This document shows, one piece after another, positions 43,884-54,530 of a stretch of 64,000 nt of DNA. The translations under genes and the position numbers were made by a program. The notes under the pieces were generated by a model. It was not told the origin of the DNA, did not search any database, and saw only the letters and a program-made list of their open reading frames with translations. The stretch comes from Heloderma charlesbogerti. Its lineage: Eukaryota; Chordata; Lepidosauria; Squamata; Helodermatidae. Location: NCBI GenBank assembly GCA_026122225.1, contig JANEZZ010003063.1:372001-436000 (forward strand). The letters are read 5' to 3'. Position 1 is the stretch's first letter; the number at the start of each line of letters is the position of its first letter.

Positions 43884-44428
43884 CTGCAAAAGTAAGAGGA
43901 AACACTCAGATCTCTGGTCCCCAACCCCCACCCCGAGATGCAAACCACCCCGGGAAAGCAGCAGCAAGCAATCAACTTTGGAGGAAAAGTCTAATTGGAA
44001 AGGACTATCCAAACAAAATGGAATACCACAATACACTGGTTTGTTATCTAAAGTACTTGTACAGGATGTTATATTATTATTTTTATTAGCAGTAAATAGC
44101 TCTTAACTGAACTTCAGGTTGGTAACCAGCCAGAAATTCATCTACCTGTCTAATTGCTGGAACAGGAAGATGTAAAGCTGGAAAAGTGACATTTTCATTG
44201 TTATTCCACTACGATGCACTTTTAAAAAAGGATGTTGTTTTTCAGGGGGAATTCTGCACATGCTCAGGGAGATATTCAGGACTCACACAGATTTTTGTTG
44301 TTGTTTCAAAGCTGCTTTCTGTGACAGGTGAAAGACCCTGTGACTTTTTAATGTCTGAGAAGATGAAACTGCTATTAAAGACACACGTGCAGCAGTCAGT
44401 GGAAATGCTGGCAACCTGTATGGAGGGA

Positions 44429-44640
44429 GGGGCTGTAGCTCAGTGGTAGAGTACATGCTTTCCATGCAGAAGGCCCCAGGTTCGATCTCTGGCATTTCCA
44501 GGTAGGGCTAGGAAAAATTCCAGCTTGAACCCCTGGAGATCCACTGCTGCCAGTCAGTGTCGAAAATACCGGGCTAGATGGAGCCAGGGTGTGAATCATT
44601 TAAGGCAGCTTCAGTGTCATATGCAGACAAAAGCATCATA
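44429..44640 (+). mobile_element. tRNA-derived SINE (second family)
   Basis: The head GGGGCTGTAGCTCAGTGGTA, CATGCAGAAGGCCCCAGG and TTCGATCTCTGGC reads like a tRNA gene with A and B boxes but lacks a plausible cloverleaf end. It is followed by the unrelated SINE body (AGGTAGGGCTAGGAAAAATT) and an AAGGCAGCTT end. In intron 2 of gene D. Confidence 0.85.
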
Positions 44641-44913
44641 TGAGCCAACATTTGCTTTGCAGGGCCCAGAACCCCTTAGTAATGCTAAGAGTCAGCTTTG
44701 GAACATGCGAAGCAATAATGAAGATAGTGCCACTGAGCATGTGCAGAGCACAGATATCCCAACTTTCGCCCCCAACGTGCAGACACCTGAGAATGGAGGA
44801 AGGCGGAGAGTGTGGTTTGCAGGTAGGCTTAAGCCTCAGCACTTCTCATTTTAGAAATGGAGAGTGGAAAGAACTTGGCAAAATAGCGTTCATTCGTCCT
44901 AGCTGTTCCTTAC

Positions 44914-45021
44914 CCCATCAGGTTTGAATTCACACTGCTCGAGGACACGTTTTTCCGAGGCTGGGCACACCGTCTCCTGGATAGTGAAGTTCAGCTGCTG
45001 AATCGTTATTGAGCTTGAATT
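44914..45021 (-). CDS. CATHL: Cathelicidin D, exon 2
   Basis: A 108-base, 36-codon exon in phase 0 between acceptor TTTTCCACTCAG and donor GTAAGG. It codes NSSSITIQQLNFTIQETVC and QCEFKPDG at the end: the N-F-T-I-x-E-T-V-C core is the most conserved part of the cathelin domain. Two cysteines only, the normal number. NFT is a potential N-glycosylation site, as in other members. Confidence 0.94.
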
Positions 45022-45481
45022 CTGAGTGGAAAAATCAGACACAGGAGCCATGGGAAGAGGGCAGCATGAATAAACTTTACTTTGGACCCCAAGCCTGTCC
45101 TTAAAATATCTCACAGTTTAAAAACCTTTAACAAATATTCTGCTTGGTCACAGTTTATTGCTCTAGAACAACCCTCCCTCCAAAAATATGTCACACATTT
45201 TACTGTCTGTGCCTTATTTATAGCTGTGTGTCAGGCAGAAATTTAGTAGGGGAAGCCTTTCCCAACACTGTGTCCCCACCTCAGGAAAAGCTTCACCTGG
45301 TATATTTCTACATAGCAGGCTGCCATTAAAGATCCTGGAGCCTTACTAGAAAATAACATTTGCAACCTTGGATATTCACTTGAGCCAGCCTGAGCATTCA
45401 CAGAAAAGTCAGTGAGAACGTGCTCTATATGGGCAGCACTGCACATTTAAAATTGCCAGGGGGTAGCTGTGTTGCAGCAAA

Positions 45482-45708
45482 AACAACAAAGGGTTGGATC
45501 TAGGATCTGCCATTTGTGGGGGGAAGGCCTCTGTGCCTGATTTTCGGGGATCCCCCTCCTCGACACCCAGCTCACTCCATTCTGCAGAGACTCCTGACTC
45601 TCTCTGTAGTATTTTCAGCGGGCTGGAAGGGCTGCCATGGGCAGGAGAGTGCAGGGGAAGTCCACTTCCACCCGTGCAGTTGATCCAGCGTAAATCTGGA
45701 TCCAACCC
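45482..45708. mobile_element. MITE with TTGGATCC ends, copy 2
   Basis: Starts GGGTTGGATCTAGGATCTGC and ends TAAATCTGGATCCAACCC, imperfect inverted repeats. Related to 18412-18632. In intron 1 of gene D. Confidence 0.7.
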
Positions 45709-45776
45709 AAAGAGTCTTGTGGCACCTTGAAGATTTGCAGGTTTGCTCTGAAAACTTTCATGGACAATTGCCCTTC

Positions 45777-45957
45777 CAGCGGAGGCTGGTGGCTCCCCTG
45801 TCAGTGGGGTGGTGAATCTGCTCCAGGTTTCAGCCAGAACCAGCCAGAACTCTAAAGGAGCTGTGGATAGTAGCTGTGGATAGCTGCTTTAGAGTTCTGA
45901 CTGAAAACTGGAGTGGATTCACCGCCCCAACTGACATGGGAGCCACCAGCCTCCAGT
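45777..45957. mobile_element. Palindromic MITE (GGAGGCTGG family), copy 2
   Basis: Ends GCGGAGGCTGGTGGCTCCC and GGGAGCCACCAGCCTCCAG are inverted and the arms extend inward. Same family as 15278-15431. In intron 1 of gene D. Confidence 0.85.
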
Positions 45958-46274
45958 GTGCCCTTCTCACATGGCACGTGTTTAATTGGCTCACCTAATG
46001 CCAGGATGACCGACCGTGTTCGCAGGAGCAACCGTGAATTGTGAAAGGCCACTGCTGAGAATGTGACTGGTCATTTTCTGCATTTAATTTCCTTCTGACA
46101 TCAATGTTTACACTTCTCTCCCCCACTATCACCATATGTACCGTATACAAACCTGAAACTCCATAATACTCCATGCATCTGATGAAGTGGGCTACAGTCC
46201 ACGAAAGCTTATGCCACAATAAATTTTCTTCATCTTAAAGGCACCACAAGGCTCTTTGCTGTTTTTACCTTACA

Positions 46275-46510
46275 ATTAGAGCCAGAGCAGTGTAGTGATT
46301 ACCGTGTTAGACGGGGACTCGGGAGATCTGGGTTCTATTCCCCACTGGACCATGAACCTCGCTGGCTGACTTCGGGCCAGTGACTCAGCCTAACCTACCT
46401 CACAGGGTTGTTGTGAGGACTAAATGGAGAGGAGGAGGCCCAGGTGAGCCGCCTTGGGCTCCTTGCAAGAGGGAAAAAGGCGAGCTATGAAATGTAATAA
46501 TAATAAAACT
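46275..46510 (+). mobile_element. tRNA-derived SINE with L2-like tail
   Basis: Head AGTGTAGTGATTACCGTGTT with B-box-like GGGTTCTATTCCCC, body CTACCTCACAGGGTTGTTGT, tail GCCGCCTTGGGCTCCTTGCA and AATAATAATAA. Same family as 60.6 kb. In intron 1 of gene D. Confidence 0.85.
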
Positions 46511-46811
46511 ATTGCAGGAAATGCTGGTTTGCACTGACTGTTAATGTGTCAGTATACCATCAAATGTTGACTTTTACCGAGAATTCATTTGATGGCAGAT
46601 GTGGATGGTGAATATTCAGCAAGCATTTCTCCAGTATTCACACACCTTCAAAGAATATGTGCCGTCCAAATCTGCAGAGAAAGATTTTGAAGAGCCCCGC
46701 CCCCCCCGGCAAATTCATTTCAGTTCTAGCTGTGACCTGACATGCCAGTTCTGATGCTTGGCAGAACTGGCCACGAATCCCCCTGTTAACTGCCCTCCCA
46801 TCCTTACTTAC

Positions 46812-46981
46812 CAGTCCAGGCAGCGGCATTGCTTGCAGCAGGCGGAAGACATTTTGAATCTTGGGGTCTTGGTTGTAGATCTCGATAACCTGCGAAAGGG
46901 CCTCCTGGAAGGTCTTGGGGGACCCAGCGAGGCAGCAGTGGCCAGGCTGATCAGGAACAGGACTCCCCAACAGCTGCCCAT
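46812..46981 (-). CDS. CATHL: Cathelicidin D, exon 1, with one-base frameshift
   Basis: ATG (46979-46981) opens a clear signal peptide, MGSCWGVLFLISLATAAS. The cathelin start, KTFQEALSQVIEIYN then VFRLLQAMPLPGL up to donor GTAAGT, lies in another frame. The shift falls at a run of five C (plus-strand G at 46917-46921) between them. The exon is 170 bases; 171 would keep one frame. Cathelicidin exon 1 always carries both parts on one exon, so this is either a one-base deletion that inactivates the gene or a homopolymer error in the assembly. The intact remaining exons, splice sites, TATA box and poly(A) signal favour the error, or a very recent loss. Confidence 0.88.
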
Positions 46982-47036
46982 GGTTGGCTGTGGGTGCAAG
47001 CTGGGAGCGGAGTGCGTTGTTATCTGCCAAGGATGC

Positions 47037-47044
47037 CCTTTATA
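47037..47044 (-). promoter_or_regulatory. TATA box of cathelicidin D
   Basis: TATAAAGG on the minus strand in a GATATAAAGGGC context, about 55-65 bases before the start codon, so the 5' UTR is short. It is a better match to consensus than the box of gene B. Confidence 0.65.
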
Positions 47045-47059
47045 TCATATGGGACGGCC

Positions 47060-47640
47060 TTTGCGGTGGCTATGTCCGTGTGGGGTTATTAACTCAGAGG
47101 GGCCTAATGGCTGAGAGGAGCTTTCTCAAACCTGTGGCTTTTCCTTCTGTTGACCAATATCCCAAACCTGGCCTGCAAAGAGCAGAAGCATCATTTCAGG
47201 GTTTTGTGGATGGAGCGGGGAGGGAGGAGGAGTTATGCATGTGTGAGATGCATGGAAAATTTCAAAGGCCTGGTGATCTTGGGTATATTCCAAAAAAGCT
47301 GTGCGTTTTAAGAGCTGCAGTTATCTTTGTATCCTTTAAATTAACTAGAGATGTGTTTCTTTCTGAGGATTAAGGGTCAAACTGCACATTTGTAACCTAC
47401 AGCGAATCAACAGAGCCTTTTTCTCTAGCTTTTTTTAAAACTCCCACATGGGAGGGAATTGTGAGATGCAAACTGTGGGGAGGGGAAGGTTTAATCTTCC
47501 CCTCTTGGTGCATGGTGGTCCTGATCTGAATCAGGACTGCACACACTTACTCTAGAGTAAAAAAAGAAAGCTAAGCCTCAGCTATACACTACGCAATTAA
47601 TGTAACATGTCATTTGACACTAACTGTGGTGTAAATGTTT
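47060..47640. other. 5' flank of gene D, no repeat recognised
   Basis: Presumed upstream regulatory region of gene D. I cannot point to individual transcription factor sites with confidence. Confidence 0.35.
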
Positions 47641-47649
47641 CATGCGTTC

Positions 47650-47800
47650 TAAAGCATTCTTCACACAGCGCATAGTTAAATAATGGAATTTGCACCTACA
47701 AGAAGTGGTGATGGCTACCGGCTTGGATGGCTTTTAAAAATTCATGAAGGATAAGGCTTTCAGTGGCTACTCGTCACAATGGGTATATGCTACCTGTGGG
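47650..47800 (+). mobile_element. CR1 subfamily fragment
   Basis: AAGCATTCTTCACACAGCGC, GGATGGCTTTTAAAAATTCA and CTTTCAGTGGCTACTCGTCA match the second CR1 subfamily (22.9-23.0 kb). Another short piece of its 3' end is near 48605-48640 (GATCCAGTCGGGCTCTTCTT). Confidence 0.65.
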
Positions 47801-48214
47801 CTTCCCAGAGACAACTGGCTGGCCAGCCCTAGGATAAAGTGTGCCCTGGGCAAGGAGTGCCTTTGGTGCCCTTCCTCCCGAAGTCAGTTTTGCAGGGCCA
47901 CCCAGAGGATTTATGGGCCCTGGTGCAGGTGTGATGTCCATCGAGAACAACATCGCTCAAATCCTTGATCTCTCAGCTACTGTGCTTCAGTTTGCACAAG
48001 CCGAAGTTCAAAAAGCCACATTCTGAACAGTGGCAGTGCACTGTGCAACACAGCAAAACTATCACAGCTTTTACTTATAATATTTATTTTGCTTTGTAGC
48101 AGTTTTTCTCTTTTGGTAATCATTCTTTATTTTAGAATATCTGTTATTGTTATCTTTAAAAATAATTTTTAAAAGTTATAAATAAAAAGGGTATCCAGCT
48201 GACCTCTTACAGCT

Positions 48215-49570
48215 TACGGCTTTATTTTATTATTATTTATATAGTGCTCATAGTGTTTTCAGTATTTGAAGTGCTAAGTGCTCAGTAACATTGCCTCAAG
48301 GTAAAGCTGGGTTCCACTGATTTTTTCCTAGCACAAATGACATCAAAGTGGAAAGTGAAAAAGAAACATACTTTAAAGCTAACTGAAGGACGATCATTTT
48401 TATAGTTACTGCCCAAATGACCTGTAGAACCATGACAGGAAGGTTACACACACTTGCTTTTTGCCACCCTAGCTCACTGCAGACAGTACATTAAAAAAAT
48501 ACAGCCACTGAGCTCAGCTCGGCACCTCCCTCAGCTCGGCACTCCGGGCAACAGCCCACCCCTAAGGCCAGCCCTGACTGTTGGAGACAGGATGCCGAGC
48601 TTGGTATGATCCAGTCGGGCTCTTCTTATGTTCCTACATTTCCTTTTAAAGCTATTGAAGATACAGACGCCTCCCTCTCCCATATGTCTGGACATCCTAA
48701 GAAGGAATCTGATGTGGGAGATTCAGCTAGGAATGGATGAATCTGCCCATTTTGGTTTCTCTTGGATTCACATTTTCCCAGTCTTAAATTCAGTTCATCC
48801 CAAACTTTGAGAAATTTTTTTTAAGCTTGTATGAAAATTTGTTCCCATCCTTTGAGCACTTTTCTCCTAATACATTCAGTTTTGTAAGCAATTTTGCCAA
48901 ATCTACACATTTGGCAAGCAATTTTCCTAAAATAATGCATTTTAATGTTATTTTTGTAGGCATTTTTGAGTGCACCTTTCCCTAATATACACATTTGTGC
49001 ATACATTTTTGATTGGAGAACTGCACTGCAAAATTCAGAGAAGTGCTATTTTTGAAGGACGACTGAGTTTCGGTTCGTATATTGCTTTGAAAGTGTGAAC
49101 AAATTTCTCCCCTTCCTTAGATTCAACGCAGGTTGCCATGAGATGACGAAAGGAGTGCCTGGAGACCACGTCTCCTGAGACAAGGTTTCATCCTCCAATG
49201 ATGTATGGGTTATTCCAGCAAGTGCCATACTCTCTTGCTGGAACTAACTCTTTGGTTAGTGGCTATCCCACAGCTGTCTGGTTTGAATGGTCTCATTCCT
49301 CTATTGTGACAGTTGGGAAGAAGAAGTCTCCCTTCCTCTTTGTGAGCTTTGACAAGCAATTGCTCTGCAAATATCCTTGCGACATGATTGCAAAGCAGTG
49401 GTTATATAAAAAAACCAACTATGCCAGGTTTGCTGCTCACAGCCCCCAGCGAGAGGCACTCATGGCCCTGTGCAATATGCCAGTCCGATGGCTTTACTTC
49501 CCAACTGGTGTTTTTCCATTGGAATGCTGATCAGTTGTACAATACTGCCAAGTTTTATATTGGTGATTTA
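48215..49570. other. Stretch with LINE tail trace, otherwise unassigned
   Basis: TTTATTTATATAGTGCTCAT-like sequence near 48220-48300 suggests a reversed L2-like tail. From 48650 to the BovB target site I see no feature. Confidence 0.35.
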
Positions 49571-49571
49571 T

Positions 49572-49583
49572 ACCAGTTTAATT
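49572..49583 (+). repeat. Target-site duplication of BovB, left
   Basis: ACCAGTTTAATT, repeated exactly at 52784-52795. The two copies flank the BovB element. Confidence 0.9.
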
Positions 49584-52500
49584 CCCTTCATGGATCACTG
49601 CCTTGTTGTGGCGAAGGGGCTTGCGTAACTCAGTGAAGCCATAAGCTATGCCGTGCAGGGCCACCCAAGACGGACAGGTCATGGCAGAGAGTTCTGACAA
49701 AATGTGGTCCGCTGGAGAAGGAAATGGCAACCCACTCCAGTATTCTTGCCAAGAAAACCCCAAAAGATATGACGCTGGAAGATGAGCCCCTCAGGTCGGA
49801 AGGTGTCCAATATGCTACTGGGGAAGAGCAGAGGGTATTTCCAAGTAGCGCCAGAAAGAGTGAAGCGGCTGGGCCAAAGCCGAAAGGACACTCAGCTGTG
49901 GATGTGTCTGGCGGTGAAAAGAAAATCCGATGCTGTAAAGAACAATATTGTTTAGGAACCTGGAATGTCAGATCAATGAATCAAGGTAAGTTGGAGGTGG
50001 TCAAACATGAGATGGCAAGATTGAACATCGACATCTTGGGAATCAGCGAACTAAAATGGACAGGCATGGGCGAATTTAATTCAGGTGACCATCATATCTA
50101 CTATTGTGGGCAAGAATCCCTTAGAAGAAATGGAGTAGCACTCATAGTCAACAAAAGGGTGGGAAAAGCAGTACTGGGGTACAATCTTAAAAATGATAGA
50201 ATGATCTCAGTACGAATCCAAGGCAAACCATTCAACATCACAGTAATTCAAGTCTATGCCCCAACCACTGAGGCCGAAGAAGCTGAGGTTGATCGGTTCT
50301 ATGAAGACCTACAACACCTTCTAGAACTAACACCAAAAAAAGATGTCCTCTTCATCATAGGGGATTGGAATGCTAAAGTAGGAAGTCAAGAAATCACCGG
50401 GATAACAGGCAGGCATGGCCTTGGTGTACAAAATGAAGCAGGACAAAAGCTAATAGAGTTTTGCCAAGAGAACATGCTGATCATAGCAAACACTCTTTTC
50501 CAACAGCACAAGAGGCGACTCTACACATGGACGTCACCAGATGGTCAATATCGAAATCAGATTGATTATGTCCTTTGCAGCCAAAGATGGAGAAGCTCCA
50601 TACAGTCAGTAAAAACAAGACCTGGAGCTGACTGTGGCTCAGATCATGAGCTGCTTCTTGCAAAATTTCGGCTGAAATTGAAGAACGTCGGGAAAACCAC
50701 TAAACCATTCAGGTATGACCTAAATCATATCCCTGATGAATATACAGTGGAGGTGAGGAATAGATTTCAGGGATTAGACCTGATAGACAGAGTGCCTGAG
50801 GAACTATGGACGGAGGTCCGTAACATTGTTCAGGAGGCAGCAACGAAATCCGTCCCAAAGAAAAAGAAATGCAAGAAAGCCAAGTGGCTGTCTGAGGAGG
50901 CTTTACAAGTAGCTCACGAAAGAAGGGAAGCGAAAAGCAAGGGAGAAAGGGGAAGATATACCCAACTGAATGCAGAGTTCCAGAGAATAGCAAGGAGAGA
51001 CAAGAAGGCCTTCTTAAATGAACAATGCAAAGAAATCGAAGAAAACAACAGAATGGGAAAGACTAGAGATCTCTTCAAGAAAATTGGAGATCTCAAGGGA
51101 ACGTTTTGTGCCAAGACGGGCATGATAAAGGACAAAGAAGGCAGGGACCTAACAGAAGCAGATGAGATTAAGAAGAGGTGGCAAGAATACACAGAAGAAC
51201 TATACAGGAAAGATCTGAATGTCCCTGATAGCCATGATAGTGCGGTCACTGAACTTGAGCCGGACATCCTCGAGAGTGAAGTCAAGTGGGCCTTAGGAAG
51301 CATTAGTAACAACAAAGCTAGCGGAGATGACAGTATTCCAGCCGAGCTATTTAAAATCCTAAAAGATGATGCTGTTAAAGTGCTGCATTCAATATGCCAA
51401 CAAATCTGGAACACTCAACAGTGGCCACAAGACTGGAAAAGGTCAGTTTACATTCCAATTCCAAAGAAGGGCAACGCCAAAGAGTGTTCAAACTACCGCA
51501 CAATTGCACTCATTTCACATGCCAGCAAGGTGATGCTCAAAATCCTACAAGCTAGGCTTCAGCAGTATGCGAACCGAGAACTACCGGAAGTACAAGCTGG
51601 GTTTCGAAGAGGCAGAGGAACTAGAGATCAAATCGCCAACATTCGCTGCATCATGGAGAAAGCAAGAGAATTCCAGAAAAACGTCTATTTCTGCTTCATT
51701 GACTACGCTAAAGCCTTTGATTGTGTGGATCACAACAAACTGTGGCAAATTCTTAAAGTGATGGGAGTACCAGACCACCTTACCTGTCTCCTGAGAAACC
51801 TGTACGAGGGTCAAGAAGCAACAGTAAGAACCAGAGATGGAACAACCGAGTGGTTCAAAATTGGGAAAGGAGTACGACAAGGCTGCATATTGTCACCCTG
51901 CTTATTTAACTTATATGCAGAGTACATCATGAGAAATGCCGGGTTGGATGAATCAGAGGTCGGAATTAAGATTGCTGGGAGAATTATCAACAACCTCCGA
52001 TATGCAGACGATACCACCCTAATGGCAGAAAGCGAAGAGGATCTCAAGAGCCTCTTGTTGAGGGTGAAAGAGGAGAGTGCAAAAGCTGGTTTGAAACTCA
52101 ACATTAAAAAAACTAAGATCATGTCATCTGGCCCCATCACTTCCTGGCATACAGAAGGGGAAGAAATGGAAGCAGTGACAGATTTTACTTTCTTGGGCTC
52201 CAAGATCACCGCAGACGGTGACTGTAGCCATGAAATTAAAAGACGCTTGCTCCTTGGGAGGAAAGCTATGGCAAACCTAGACAGCATAGTAAGAAGCAGA
52301 GACATCACCTTGCCGACAAAGGTCCGTCTAATCAAAGCTATGGTTTTCCCAGTAGTAATGTATGGCTGTGAGAGCTGGACTATAAGGAAGGCTGAGCGCC
52401 GAAGAATTGATGCTTTTGAACTGTGGTGCTGGAGAAGACTCTTACGAGTCCCCTGGACTGCAAGGAGGTCAAATCAGTCCATCCTAAAGGAAATCAACCC

Positions 52501-52783
52501 TGACTGCTCATTGGAAGGACAGATACTGAAGCTGAAGCTCCAATATTTTGGCCACCTAATGCGAAGAGAAAACTCTCTGGAAAAGACCCTGATGCTGGGA
52601 AAGACTGAAGGCAAAAGGAGAAGGGGACGGCAGAGGATGAGATGGCTAGATAGCATCACGGATGCAATGAATATGAACTTGAGCACGCTCCGGGAGAGAG
52701 CGCAGGACAGGAAGGCCTGGCGTGCTATGGTCCATGGGGTCACGAAGAGTCGGACACGACTGAACGACTGAACAACAACAACC
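49584..52783 (+). mobile_element. Full-length BovB (RTE) LINE
   Basis: A 3.2-kb element bounded by a perfect 12-bp target-site duplication. It begins CCTTCATGGATCACTGCCTT-like, has a short 5' UTR of about 140 bases, one open frame, and ends directly after the stop in the AACAACAACA repeat. Size, single ORF and 3' end are those of a complete RTE-BovB. An intact duplication and an intact ORF indicate a very recent insertion. BovB is known for transfer between distant vertebrates, ticks being suspected carriers; nothing here tests that. Confidence 0.93.
49724..52771 (+). CDS. BovB ORF: AP endonuclease and reverse transcriptase
   Basis: Uninterrupted 1015-codon frame. The endonuclease domain covers about residues 75-315, with catalytic motifs GTWNVRS (78-84), SELKW (108-112), YAP (178-180), GDWNAK (213-218), NQIDY (278-282) and SDHELL (306-311). 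The reverse transcriptase covers about 520-800, with AGFRRGRGTRDQI, FIDYAKAFDCVDH (658-670), GVRQGCILSP (716-725), YADD (760-763) and GLKLNIKKTK. The C-terminal region ends VTKSRTRLND. All catalytic residues I know for both activities are present. The protein would nick target DNA and copy the element RNA at the nick. The ATG at 49724 is the first in frame and gives the usual BovB length. Confidence 0.95.
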   Translation: MATHSSILAKKTPKDMTLEDEPLRSEGVQYATGEEQRVFPSSARKSEAAGPKPKGHSAVDVSGGEKKIRCCKEQYCLGTWNVRSMNQGKLEVVKHEMARLNIDILGISELKWTGMGEFNSGDHHIYYCGQESLRRNGVALIVNKRVGKAVLGYNLKNDRMISVRIQGKPFNITVIQVYAPTTEAEEAEVDRFYEDLQHLLELTPKKDVLFIIGDWNAKVGSQEITGITGRHGLGVQNEAGQKLIEFCQENMLIIANTLFQQHKRRLYTWTSPDGQYRNQIDYVLCSQRWRSSIQSVKTRPGADCGSDHELLLAKFRLKLKNVGKTTKPFRYDLNHIPDEYTVEVRNRFQGLDLIDRVPEELWTEVRNIVQEAATKSVPKKKKCKKAKWLSEEALQVAHERREAKSKGERGRYTQLNAEFQRIARRDKKAFLNEQCKEIEENNRMGKTRDLFKKIGDLKGTFCAKTGMIKDKEGRDLTEADEIKKRWQEYTEELYRKDLNVPDSHDSAVTELEPDILESEVKWALGSISNNKASGDDSIPAELFKILKDDAVKVLHSICQQIWNTQQWPQDWKRSVYIPIPKKGNAKECSNYRTIALISHASKVMLKILQARLQQYANRELPEVQAGFRRGRGTRDQIANIRCIMEKAREFQKNVYFCFIDYAKAFDCVDHNKLWQILKVMGVPDHLTCLLRNLYEGQEATVRTRDGTTEWFKIGKGVRQGCILSPCLFNLYAEYIMRNAGLDESEVGIKIAGRIINNLRYADDTTLMAESEEDLKSLLLRVKEESAKAGLKLNIKKTKIMSSGPITSWHTEGEEMEAVTDFTFLGSKITADGDCSHEIKRRLLLGRKAMANLDSIVRSRDITLPTKVRLIKAMVFPVVMYGCESWTIRKAERRRIDAFELWCWRRLLRVPWTARRSNQSILKEINPDCSLEGQILKLKLQYFGHLMRRENSLEKTLMLGKTEGKRRRGRQRMRWLDSITDAMNMNLSTLRERAQDRKAWRAMVHGVTKSRTRLND

Positions 52784-52795
52784 ACCAGTTTAATT
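52784..52795 (+). repeat. Target-site duplication of BovB, right
   Basis: ACCAGTTTAATT, identical to 49572-49583. Confidence 0.9.
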
Positions 52796-53910
52796 GGCAT
52801 AGCTTTCCAGAAAGAATCCTTGGAATGGTAGATTACTCTTCGCTTCCCATCCCGTTTTCCTTTCGTGTCTGGTATTCTAGGTGTAAGTTTGTAGGCAGGG
52901 ACTGCCTTCTTTTGTTGATTGTGTGTCAGTCACTCTGGGAGCCTTTTGGGATGAAGAGCAAGGCTAAAATCGGATGGATGGATGGATGGATGGATGGACG
53001 GACAGTGGTGCTGGGCAGTCTGTCACCTTCTCTTCTCACCTCCCAGGGATCTCTGCGGAGAGGGAATGACTGTTCAATGTAGATACACCTAGGGGTGCAG
53101 TGGTGGGGGGTCTCACCAGGACAAAGACCCGGGACGTTTTTTAGAGCCAGGTCTCAGCCAGGTCCCTCCTACTCCCAGCCTACCGCTGTGGGGCAGGTGG
53201 CTGGAAGAGCCTGAGATGCTGTTGTGAGCGGGCTGAGCTACTCTCCCCAAAGCTCCAGGCATGGGGCAGAAAGAATGGTGAATTCACCCCTCCCCTGTCC
53301 TGAGAGGCCTCCTGGGCAAGGCCGCCTGGCCTGGCAAAGGGTTAATTCACCCTCTCTTGCAGCCTGCCTCCTCTTGCTTGGAGAGGGAGAGATGGAGGAG
53401 CTGCCACCACTCCTGTGCCTGAGACTGCGCGGTCACCGTCCGGCTTCAGGGAAGGACGGGAGCACTGGGCCCAGCTACATTGCTAGCTGGAGACGCTGGT
53501 CGTGATCAGCAATCCCGCGCCCCCAGCAAGCCCAGCTAGTTGTAGTGCGGCGGCAACCCAGCACACAGGCACAACACACCTGAGAAGATGCTGGCCAGCC
53601 TCAGACTCAGACAGGTCGGCTCAGTCAGCTTGTTGAGGGGGGGTGGCCGGCAGCCAAAAAAGGCAGCAGGGCGTGGGGTGGGGCATGGGGAGGGCAGAGA
53701 GAAGGAGGAGGAAGTCTATATGAGTGAAAAATAAATGAAATTTTAAAAATTAAAATGATAAGAAATACCTGGGAATAAATCCCATTGAAATCTGTATGCT
53801 TGCTTCCGAGAAAACACGTACATGGATATTGGGAGCCCTGACGCAGCGGCGTCTTGCCTGCCTCGGCACAGCTCTGGGCAGGGCTGCAGAACTTCTCCAT
53901 CACATCTCTC
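52796..53910. other. Stretch with GGAT repeat, otherwise unassigned
   Basis: A GGAT tetranucleotide repeat of six to seven units lies at 52973-53000. The rest is moderately GC-rich with overlapping open frames and no recognised motif. Confidence 0.4.
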
Positions 53911-53911
53911 A

Positions 53912-54064
53912 CCCAGCTTTTCCCAACCTTGTGCCCTCCAGATGTGTTGGACTGCAAATCCTATCATCCCCCCTCCCAGCCAGCATAGCCAATATGCTGC
54001 CTGGAGCCAATGGGAGTTGTCGTCCAGCAAATCTGGAGGGCACCAGGTTGGGGAAGGCTGCAGC
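53912..54064. mobile_element. Palindromic MITE (CTTCCCCAACCTGGTGCC family), copy 2
   Basis: Left CAGCTTTTCCCAACCTTGTG and right CACCAGGTTGGGGAAGGCTG are inverted, with inner CCAGATGTGTTGGACTGC and CAGCAAATCTGGAGGGC. Same family as 26313-26456. Confidence 0.85.
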
Positions 54065-54354
54065 CTGCTGCATTTCTTCTTGGCTGTTCCTGCAGAGGGT
54101 GAGGGCCCAAAGTGCACATTACCAGCAACCCTAATGGTCTTTCAATAAATTTGTTAATTAAAGCAGCTTTTCTCTTGTTCTCCACCCCCCCATACACACT
54201 CATTTCCTCCATATATTTGCTTTGCACTTACTTGAGAGGAAGTCCCCATACTTGAGAGTAAGCCCCATGGCCATGAGGCTTTATTCTATCCATATGATAG
54301 GGTTACTATTTTATCTGAGGTAGAAAAAAATACATCATCACTGTTGTCCATATC

Positions 54355-54530
54355 TGATGCATTATTTTTTTAATTAATTGATTGGATGTATAGTCTACTT
54401 CATCCCAAAGGCTCAGGGCTGGTAACAATATGCTAATCAGTCTACTTTATCTTTCCCTGTTGCTGGTCACCAAAAGACAGTTTGAATAAAACATGTCTTC
54501 AGCTGCTTCCAGAAGATGCACAGACGTTGG
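54355..54530 (-). mobile_element. L2-like LINE 3' fragment, reversed
   Basis: TTAATTGATTGGATGTATAG, CTCAGGGCTGGTAACAATAT and CATGTCTTCAGCTGCTTCCA match reversed L2-type 3' sequence. Confidence 0.5.

Noticed and set aside
44429..44503. tRNA gene
   Set aside because: A and B boxes are present but the acceptor stem does not close and SINE body follows; another copy exists at 41.4-41.6 kb in reverse.
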